33,481 nt of DNA, taken from NCBI GenBank assembly GCA_016935635.1, contig JAFGQP010000214.1:1-33481 (forward strand). The letters are read 5' to 3'. Shown piece after piece: positions 27,653 through 33,481 of the stretch (position 1 is its first letter; each line of letters opens with the position of its first letter). The notes below the pieces were generated by a model that worked only from the letters and a program-made list of their open reading frames with translations, did no database searches and was not told the DNA's origin. Made by a program: the position numbers and the translations under genes. The stretch comes from Sedimentisphaerales bacterium. GTDB taxonomy: Bacteria; Planctomycetota; Phycisphaerae; Sedimentisphaerales; Anaerohalosphaeraceae.

Positions 27653-29088
27653 TCAGTGAAAAAATTGACATGACGGAGTTTCAAAAAGAAAGAAAAGAGG
27701 TGCTGGAAACCTGGTCGACGGGAAGCATGATTGACTTGGCCGAGGGGATTGAATTTCAGAAGAATCTTTCTGAGTCGAAGCGTTTTTCTCTAGTCATGAA
27801 AAATGCTCAGGAAAATGGATTGCTTTTGCTTCAACCGCGGGCAGGCGTCGCCCTTGTGGATGAACATATCAAGCTGCTGAGCCGGCTTGAAAACTACTGT
27901 GATTTACTGCCGACAACTATTGACGCGTATACCCGTCAAAATCGTTATCAAGATGCCCAGAGAGGAATTGAACGATCTGTCAAATCAGGACAGTCCATGC
28001 TCAATGGCTTTCCCGCCGTGAATCACGGGCTTGAGGCCTGCCGCAGGGTGGTTCAAGCGGTTCATAAGCCCCTGGAGGTGCGGCACGGGACTCCGGATGC
28101 CCGGCTGCTGGCTGAAATTACACTAGCCGGGGGGTTTACCGCTTTTGAGGGAGGGGGGATTTCTTATAATATTCCCTATGCCAAAAAAGTACCGCTGGAA
28201 ACATCAATTCGCCATTGGCAATACGTAGATCGACTTGTCGGATTTTATCAAGAAGAGAGGATTACGATCAACAGGGAGCCTTTTGGACCGCTTTCCGGAA
28301 CGCTGATTCCTCCATTTATCAGCCACGCTGTTGCAATTCTGGAAGGGTTGCTTGCTCTGGAGCAGGGTGTCGTTTCACTTACATTGGGCTATGGGCAGTT
28401 GGGCAATCTGATACAGGATGTCGCTGCGATACGAAGTCTGCGTGAGCTGGCGGATGAATATTTCCAGCGATTCGGTTACACTAATTATGAATTGACTACA
28501 GTTCTGCATCAATGGATGGGCGGTTTTCCAGAAAAAGAGACGCAGGCGTATTCAGTTATAGCTTGGGGCGGAGCAGTGGCTGCTCTATCAGGGGCGACAA
28601 AAGTCATTATCAAGACACCCCACGAGGCATCAGGAATACCAACCTGCGAGGCCAATATTCAGGGCCTGGAAGCGACACGCCAGATAACCAATATGCTCAA
28701 GGATCAATATCTCCCAGATTCGCGTGAATTGAGTATTGAGACAGAAATAATCAAGCAGGAAGTGCGGGCTGTTTTGGATTCAGTATTCGATCTTGGCCAG
28801 GGCAATATAGCCGCAGGAGCGGTTCGAGCTTTTCAGGCCGGTGTTATCGATGTGCCATTTTCACCTTCGATTTACAACAAGGGCAAAATGCTTTCAATTC
28901 GTGATAATGTAGGTGCAATTCGAGTCTTGGAAAAAGCGGAAGTGCCCCTGCCGGAATCCGTTTATAAATATCATGCTGATAAAATTCAACAAAGAGCTTG
29001 TGCTGAAGGCCGCCAACCCTGTTTTCAAATGGTGGTTGACGATATTTATGCGATCAGCAAGGGACGACTGGTGGGGAGACCTCGATGA
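27643..29088 (+). CDS. glmE: Glutamate mutase epsilon (E) subunit
   Basis: The 481-residue product is close to the 483 residues of clostridial GlmE and forms the TIM barrel that binds glutamate and the adenosyl group. Visible family stretches are LLLQPRAGVALVDEHI near the start, the FEGGGISYNIPYAKKVPLE region, and HQWMGGFPEKE followed by KTPHEASGIPT in the second half. It works with GlmS to make 3-methylaspartate. The start overlaps glmL by ten bases, and the stop overlaps the methylaspartate ammonia-lyase start (ATGA). No internal damage is visible. Confidence 0.96.
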   Translation: MVVVSEKIDMTEFQKERKEVLETWSTGSMIDLAEGIEFQKNLSESKRFSLVMKNAQENGLLLLQPRAGVALVDEHIKLLSRLENYCDLLPTTIDAYTRQNRYQDAQRGIERSVKSGQSMLNGFPAVNHGLEACRRVVQAVHKPLEVRHGTPDARLLAEITLAGGFTAFEGGGISYNIPYAKKVPLETSIRHWQYVDRLVGFYQEERITINREPFGPLSGTLIPPFISHAVAILEGLLALEQGVVSLTLGYGQLGNLIQDVAAIRSLRELADEYFQRFGYTNYELTTVLHQWMGGFPEKETQAYSVIAWGGAVAALSGATKVIIKTPHEASGIPTCEANIQGLEATRQITNMLKDQYLPDSRELSIETEIIKQEVRAVLDSVFDLGQGNIAAGAVRAFQAGVIDVPFSPSIYNKGKMLSIRDNVGAIRVLEKAEVPLPESVYKYHADKIQQRACAEGRQPCFQMVVDDIYAISKGRLVGRPR

Positions 29089-30335
29089 ATATAAAAAAAG
29101 TATTGTTTTCCACCGGCTATACCGGGTTTTTCTCTGATGATCAGGCAGCAATCAAGTCCGGCTTAAAGCAGGATGGATTTTTTTATCAGGGCGGGGCGGT
29201 CACGGCCGGCTTTAAGCAGGTACGACAGGCTGGAGAATCCATATCTGTTTTATTAGTTCTTGAGAATGGACAGACAGCAGTTGGAGATTGTGCGGCCGTT
29301 CAATATTCCGGGGCAGGGGGGCGCGACCCCTTGTTTACGGCACACTCTTATATTTCAGTGCTGGAAAAGTATGTCAGGCCGATGCTTGAATGTGCTTCGG
29401 TAAACTGTTTTCGGGAACTGGCGGACCGTATCGATCGCGTATTGGTTGAAGGTCGGCAATTGCATACCGCTTTGCGTTACGGAATTACACAGGCGATTCT
29501 GGATGCAGTTGCCAAAGCTCATCAAAAGACCATGACTGAAATTATTTGGCAGGAATATAATTTGCCATCTATCATAAAACCCGTTCCTTTATTTGGTCAA
29601 AGCGGTGATGATCGCTACCTTGCTGCTGATAAAATGATTCTCAAACAGGTCGATGTGCTGCCTCACGCTTTGATTAATAATATCGAAAGCAAATTAGGCA
29701 TGGATGGCAAAAAGCTTAAAGATTATATTATATGGCTGCGTGAGCGAATTTTACATAATAGATTCAGTTCATCTTACCATCCGACACTGCATATTGATGT
29801 CTATGGGACGATAGGAATGATATTTAATTATGATATCTCCAGAATCGCGACATATCTGGCTGAGCTGGAGAAGGCGGCTCGCCCATTTGATCTTTACATC
29901 GAAGGGCCTGTGGATGTCGGTCACAAGCAGCGGCAGATAGATATGCTTTTAAAGATTCGAAAAGAACTGGATAATATCGGCTGCAAAGTGAAAATCGTGG
30001 CGGATGAATGGTGCAATACCTATGAGGATGTTCGGGATTTTAGCGACAGTCGATGCTGCCACATGGTTCAGATCAAGACGCCGGACCTGGGAGGCATTCA
30101 ACATATTGTCGAAAGCGTCTTGTATGCGAAAAGACACGGCATGGAGGCCTATCAGGGCGGGACATGTAACGAGACGGACATTTCCGCAAAGATATGTGTG
30201 CATCTGGCGCTGGCTGCCGGTGCAGATCGAATGCTTGCCAAGCCGGGAATGGGTTTCGATGAAGGTTTTTGCATTGTGAAAAATGAAATGGAACGGACAC
30301 TGAAGCTGTTAAGCCTTAAATATGGAAACGAATGA
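29085..30335 (+). CDS. mal: Methylaspartate ammonia-lyase
   Basis: The 416-residue product belongs to the enolase superfamily. It aligns without offset to the Clostridium tetanomorphum enzyme: catalytic K331 (QIKTPDLGG) and H194 (LPHALIN), and magnesium ligands D238, E273 and D307 all fall at their canonical numbers. It removes ammonia from (2S,3S)-3-methylaspartate to give mesaconate, the second step of the methylaspartate route of glutamate degradation. It overlaps glmE and the next gene by about four bases each, so it is co-translated. The enzyme should be active. The following steps (mesaconate hydratase, citramalate lyase) are not encoded by recognisable genes in this window. Confidence 0.97.
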   Translation: MNIKKVLFSTGYTGFFSDDQAAIKSGLKQDGFFYQGGAVTAGFKQVRQAGESISVLLVLENGQTAVGDCAAVQYSGAGGRDPLFTAHSYISVLEKYVRPMLECASVNCFRELADRIDRVLVEGRQLHTALRYGITQAILDAVAKAHQKTMTEIIWQEYNLPSIIKPVPLFGQSGDDRYLAADKMILKQVDVLPHALINNIESKLGMDGKKLKDYIIWLRERILHNRFSSSYHPTLHIDVYGTIGMIFNYDISRIATYLAELEKAARPFDLYIEGPVDVGHKQRQIDMLLKIRKELDNIGCKVKIVADEWCNTYEDVRDFSDSRCCHMVQIKTPDLGGIQHIVESVLYAKRHGMEAYQGGTCNETDISAKICVHLALAAGADRMLAKPGMGFDEGFCIVKNEMERTLKLLSLKYGNE

Positions 30336-31702
30336 TGAGCAATAGAGAGTTTAAAATACTGTCTCCCACCGCCATCCTTGGATATGGTTTCCCGGAGTCA
30401 TCCTTTCTTCAGGGTATAAAGGAAAATCCCGATCTAATCGCAGTTGATGCCGGCTCGGTGGATCCGGGCCCTTATTATCTCGGCTCGGGAAAATCCTTTA
30501 CGGACCGAGTTGGGGTCAAACGCGATTTGCGGATTATGCTCAGAGAAGCCATTCCCCGTAAAATACCCGTTATTATTGGTTCGGCCGGCGGCTCAGGAGC
30601 AAAGCCTCACCTGGACTGGTGTGAGCAGATTATCCGGGAGATTGCCCGTCAGGAAAGGCTGTCCTTTAAAATGGGTATAATTCCCGCTGACATCGATAAG
30701 TCCCTGGTTTGCAAATCCATTCAGGAAAACAAAATTCATCCCTTGTGCAAGAATAAACCTCTGACCGAACAGACTGTTGAGGAAACCAGCTATATTGTAG
30801 CTCAGATGGGAACAGAACCTTTTGTGGAAGCGCTGCGGCAGGATTGCCGGGTGATCCTTGCCGGCAGGGCGTATGATCCGGCAGGATTTGCTGCGTTGCC
30901 TGTTCTGCTTGGCTATAATCCTGCTCTTGCGATTCATCTTGGTAAAATTCTTGAGTGTGCCGCGATTGCCGCCCAACCGGGATCCGGCGCCGACTGTGCA
31001 CTGGGTATTTTGAAAGAAAACTCATTTGTGCTCAAACCGCTGAATATGAAGAGGTCTTTTACCAGAACGTCTGTTGCGGCTCATTCGCTGTATGAAAAAT
31101 CCGATCCATATTGTCTGCCAGGACCAGGCGGGGCATTGGATTTGCGTGAAGTGGAATTCACGGAAATAGGCGATGGACAGGTTGAAGTCAAAGGCACACA
31201 TTTTATTCCGGCAAATCCTTATACGCTCAAACTGGAAGGAGCCCGTCAGGTCGGATACCGTACAGTTAGCATTGCGGGAAGCAGGGATCCGGTTATGATC
31301 GCCGGCATTAATTCCATTCTTAAGGCTGTTGAGATGCATGTGAAAGAAATTCTCGAAAATGAAAAAATTGACGGTTATGTCAATACACATATCTATGGCA
31401 AAAATGCCGTCATGGGAGAACTGGAGCCTAATCCTTCCATAACAAGTCATGAGATCGGCATTCTGCTTGAAGCTGTGGGAAAAACGCAGGAAAACGCCAA
31501 TACGATATGCTCTATTATGCGATCGACCCTGCTGCATTATGGATACCCCGGCAGGATTTCGACCGCCGGCAATCTGGCTTTCCCATTTTCGCCTTCCGAT
31601 ATTCAAACGGGGGCAGTCTATGAGTTTTCCATTTATCATCTGATGGAAGTGTCTCAAGACCAGCTCAAAAGATTATTTCCGGAAAGCGTTGTCCAGATAT
31701 GA
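30332..31702 (+). CDS. DUF1446 / AtuA-family protein of the methylaspartate operon, function unassigned
   Basis: The 456-residue product is a cytoplasmic protein of the acyclic terpene utilisation AtuA (DUF1446) family. Glycine-rich SAGGSGAKPHLDW (about residues 90-102) and ILAGRAYDPAGFAALP (about 170-185) are typical. It starts at ATGATG overlapping the mal stop. AtuA was named from citronellol breakdown in Pseudomonas, but the family is broad and no reaction is established for this branch. Placement directly after mal and before a DUF4387 gene suggests work on mesaconate, citramalate or a CoA derivative, or support of the mutase. This is inference from context. No signal peptide or membrane segment is seen. 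Confidence 0.85.
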   Translation: MMSNREFKILSPTAILGYGFPESSFLQGIKENPDLIAVDAGSVDPGPYYLGSGKSFTDRVGVKRDLRIMLREAIPRKIPVIIGSAGGSGAKPHLDWCEQIIREIARQERLSFKMGIIPADIDKSLVCKSIQENKIHPLCKNKPLTEQTVEETSYIVAQMGTEPFVEALRQDCRVILAGRAYDPAGFAALPVLLGYNPALAIHLGKILECAAIAAQPGSGADCALGILKENSFVLKPLNMKRSFTRTSVAAHSLYEKSDPYCLPGPGGALDLREVEFTEIGDGQVEVKGTHFIPANPYTLKLEGARQVGYRTVSIAGSRDPVMIAGINSILKAVEMHVKEILENEKIDGYVNTHIYGKNAVMGELEPNPSITSHEIGILLEAVGKTQENANTICSIMRSTLLHYGYPGRISTAGNLAFPFSPSDIQTGAVYEFSIYHLMEVSQDQLKRLFPESVVQI

Positions 31703-31707
31703 GGAGG
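31702..31707 (+). promoter_or_regulatory. Strong ribosome-binding site of the DUF4387 gene
   Basis: AGGAGG begins at the last base of the preceding stop codon and lies four bases before ATG 31712. It is the strongest such site in the operon, where most genes rely on overlap. Confidence 0.6.
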
Positions 31708-31711
31708 TTCA

Positions 31712-32029
31712 ATGCAAAAACAAATAACCGAACTGGCTAAAGTCATCCGAAGTAAAAATTGCAGCCCGTTTGAGCTGACTATGGATATTATCTTCCTTGA
31801 AAAAGCAGATTATGAGTTGGTAAAAAAAAATAATGGAATTAATGCAAAAATGTTGGCGGCAATTTATAATGTATGCCCGACAAAGATAAACAAAGTAGTT
31901 TATTTTGATCCGGCCTGTGCCGTGAAAATCTGCATGGACAGACCTATTTCATCAGGAGCGCCGGGAGATACCGATGTCTATGGTGCTCAGCAACATGGGC
32001 CTTTGTTGTCGATCTTGCTGGATATATAG
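31712..32029 (+). CDS. DUF4387 protein, partner of the DUF1446 protein
   Basis: The 105-residue product has the DUF4387 signature: LAKVIRSKNCSPFELTMDI at the start, VVYFDPACAVKICMDRP in the middle and GDTDVYGAQQHGPLL at the end. DUF4387 proteins accompany DUF1446/AtuA proteins, as adjacent genes or fused, so the two probably form one enzyme or complex. No reaction is known for the family. It is expressed from a strong AGGAGG site, which fits a stoichiometric small subunit. There is no signal peptide or membrane segment. The next gene starts about ten bases after its stop. Confidence 0.88.
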   Translation: MQKQITELAKVIRSKNCSPFELTMDIIFLEKADYELVKKNNGINAKMLAAIYNVCPTKINKVVYFDPACAVKICMDRPISSGAPGDTDVYGAQQHGPLLSILLDI

Positions 32030-32039
32030 GAATCAGAAT

Positions 32040-32975
32040 ATGTTACGGATGCCGATTAAAGACACTCTGGTATATGCCAGTTATTACGCTCCGCGAGGCC
32101 GTAGACGAATGTATATTCTGGGAAGTCAGCTTTCCCAGAAATATTTGTACCCATCCGATTTGATTATTGGGGTAATAGGCAACGAAGGTTCCGGGAAATC
32201 CACGCTGATTAAAGGCTTATTCCCCGGTCTGGAACTGACTAATGATGATGAGGGTGTTAATCTTCGGCCTTGTCCGATTTTTAATTTCTCAGAGGATGAT
32301 TTCTTTTCCGGCCATACATTTCATCTTGATATTCGCTACGAATCCGCTTTTCGGCAAAAATTCGAAATTGTGGATGCCATCAACAAAGCCCTGTCGTTTG
32401 AGAGGCGTGTCATAATTGAACATTTTGAATTAATATATGACCAGTTAGGTTATAATGCGCAGGTATTGTTTGGTATTGGTGAAGAAGTTCGTGTTTACAG
32501 ACCCTCGATATTCGGCCCCTCTCCGCATGCTGTCAAAAAAAGAACTGAAGAGGGATTGCGATACCGGCAGATGGCACATTCCGCCGAAGACCTTGTTCAA
32601 TTCATTCTCAGTAGAGATCATGGCTTTGTGCCATCTGTTTTGCATTCTGATGTTCGGCATGGGTTTGTCATTGGTTTTCCGCAAAAACCGGATATGGATT
32701 TGAATAGTATTGAACAAAAAGTGCTCGAAATGATATATCAGGATATTCCGATCACGCCTGACAAGGGGGATTATATCCGTGCCGGCAATAACAGAATATA
32801 CTGTACCGGAAAACGCATTCATGTCAAATCTGCCGGGCAGATTGAGAATTTTCGATTGGTAAAGGAATTTATTTACGACAAAATATCAGGGCAATATCTG
32901 CTGGTGGGAATTGTCGGAAATCGAACTGGCCAAGATGATTTCGATCAAAAAGGTCTGATCGCTAGTTCTGTGTAA
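32040..32975 (+). CDS. P-loop NTPase with alanyl-tRNA-synthetase SAD-like C-terminal region
   Basis: ATG at 32040 is chosen because AGGAA (32028-32032) precedes it; starting further upstream would overlap the DUF4387 coding end. The 311-residue product has a clear Walker A, G47-N-E-G-S-G-K53-S-T, and a possible Walker B (RRVIIEHFE). In the C-terminal part, HSDVRHGF and then C255-TGKRI-H261-V followed by SAGQIENFRLV recall the zinc-binding second additional domain of alanyl-tRNA synthetase (C..THV..TGEIG.F), although the C-to-H spacing is longer. I recall similar proteins near clostridial glutamate mutase genes, annotated only by this domain. Function is unknown. Options are a kinase or nucleotide-dependent chaperone for the pathway, or an editing-like hydrolase. 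It is the last gene of the operon. Confidence 0.7.
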   Translation: MLRMPIKDTLVYASYYAPRGRRRMYILGSQLSQKYLYPSDLIIGVIGNEGSGKSTLIKGLFPGLELTNDDEGVNLRPCPIFNFSEDDFFSGHTFHLDIRYESAFRQKFEIVDAINKALSFERRVIIEHFELIYDQLGYNAQVLFGIGEEVRVYRPSIFGPSPHAVKKRTEEGLRYRQMAHSAEDLVQFILSRDHGFVPSVLHSDVRHGFVIGFPQKPDMDLNSIEQKVLEMIYQDIPITPDKGDYIRAGNNRIYCTGKRIHVKSAGQIENFRLVKEFIYDKISGQYLLVGIVGNRTGQDDFDQKGLIASSV

Positions 32976-33040
32976 ATCGCTCTATAGATACATGATATTG
33001 GTTGTTAAAGAGTAAAATCTAGGCCAAGTACACCTCAGCA

Positions 33041-33062
33041 AAAATAATGGCCGCCAGCCATT
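33041..33062 (-). terminator. Intrinsic terminator of the IS66 transposase fragment (minus strand)
   Basis: On the minus strand AATGGC (33062-33057) pairs with GCCATT (33051-33046) around a five-base loop and is followed by ATTTTT. It lies just past the minus-strand TGA at 33072-33070. It might also stop plus-strand readthrough from the glutamate operon. Confidence 0.5.
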
Positions 33063-33069
33063 TGACTTG

Positions 33070-33481
33070 TCAGGCGACTCCGGCGGGCAATTCTTTGGTG
33101 ATGACAGCCTCTTTAGAGGGTAATTTCGGCGGTGTCCAACGGGACGGCAGCAACGCGTCGATCTGATGAGCGGCCACGTTGTAACCTTTTTCAGCACATC
33201 ATGGAGCGAACGGGTCATGCCCATCAGTTTGCAGCTGGCCACCAGGCTGTAAATGATGGCGGCTCTCTCGGCTCCCGCTTCACTGCCGGCAAACAGGTAG
33301 TTCTTGCGTCCGACGACCACCATTCGCAAGGTTCTTTCCGAGAGATTGTTATCGATGCTCAGACGCGGGTCACTCGTGTACCGGACCAGAGCATCCCATT
33401 GATTTAAGGCATAGTGAATGGCCTTGCTCATCAGGCTTTTCGGAAGCACCTGAGGTAGCCAACTTATGAGTTGCCCTTAAA
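33070..33481 (-). mobile_element. IS66-family transposase, C-terminal part, frameshifted and cut by window edge
   Basis: On the minus strand, from the window edge inward, the sequence reads ISWLPQVLPKSLMSKAIHYA, then LSIDNNLSERTLR, GRKNYLFAGSEAGAERAA and SLVASCKLMGM. This is the end of the IS66 transposase catalytic domain (DNNLxER, GRKNYLFAGS). Near DVLKKV the frame shifts, and the expected tail NVAAHQIDALLPSRWTPPKL continues in another frame to TGA at 33072-33070. A TAA at 33479-33477 also interrupts the frame near the window edge. Two lesions in about 400 bases imply a dead element. No terminal inverted repeat can be placed. Confidence 0.8.

Noticed and set aside
31974-32039. Upstream start for the P-loop/SAD gene at 31974
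   Set aside because: It would overlap the conserved end of DUF4387 (GDTDVYGAQQHGP) by more than 50 bases; ATG 32040 has its own AGGAA site.
1-33481. CRISPR array, tRNA, rRNA or toxin-antitoxin system
   Set aside because: No regularly spaced direct repeats, cloverleaf sequences, rRNA-like stretches or toxin/antitoxin pairs were recognised on reading both strands.

Overview
The window looks like a chromosomal segment of a Planctomycetota bacterium, most likely Phycisphaerae (Sedimentisphaerales-like). This is inferred from secreted proteins carrying dockerin-like D-x-N-x-D...D repeats followed by AEQWL/ASAWL-type helices, a Phycisphaerae-style PKD-like domain ahead of one such repeat, and a large set of secreted glycoside hydrolases. 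No rRNA or marker gene is present to confirm it. No tRNA, rRNA or CRISPR array was seen.

Positions 1-18446, all on the plus strand, form a secreted polymer-degradation locus. It holds a 5'-truncated DUF6055-type HExxH metallopeptidase with a beta-helix and dockerin-like tail; a GH127-type (DUF1680) beta-L-arabinofuranosidase; a very large CotH-kinase/lamin-tail-domain protein split by one in-frame TAA; a second DUF6055 metallopeptidase with three LamG/DUF1349-like modules; and two more DUF1680 enzymes. Positions 18730-22355 add a lipoprotein aldose 1-epimerase, a decayed sodium:solute symporter fragment and an intact sodium:solute symporter. Together these could release, mutarotate and import L-arabinose-type sugars.

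An IS630-like transposase fragment (22433-22693) separates this from an amino-acid catabolic region: a PAS-AraC regulator, a convergent L-glutamate gamma-semialdehyde (P5C) dehydrogenase, and a tightly overlapping seven-gene operon (25761-32975). The operon encodes glutamate mutase (glmS, glmL, glmE), methylaspartate ammonia-lyase with every known catalytic residue at its canonical position, a DUF1446/AtuA-family protein, a DUF4387 protein, and a P-loop NTPase with an alanyl-tRNA-synthetase SAD-like tail. Mesaconate hydratase and citramalate lyase, the next steps of the methylaspartate pathway, are not in the window. A decayed IS66 transposase end (33070-33481, minus) closes it.

The most interesting reading, which is inference, is that the two halves may be linked. 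Metallopeptidases plus beta-L-arabinofuranosidases would attack arabinosylated, proline/hydroxyproline-rich plant glycoproteins, and P5C dehydrogenase plus the methylaspartate pathway would consume the released (hydroxy)proline and glutamate. Independently, the DUF1446-DUF4387-P-loop/SAD trio at the end of the glutamate mutase operon is a conserved-looking but functionally unassigned module.
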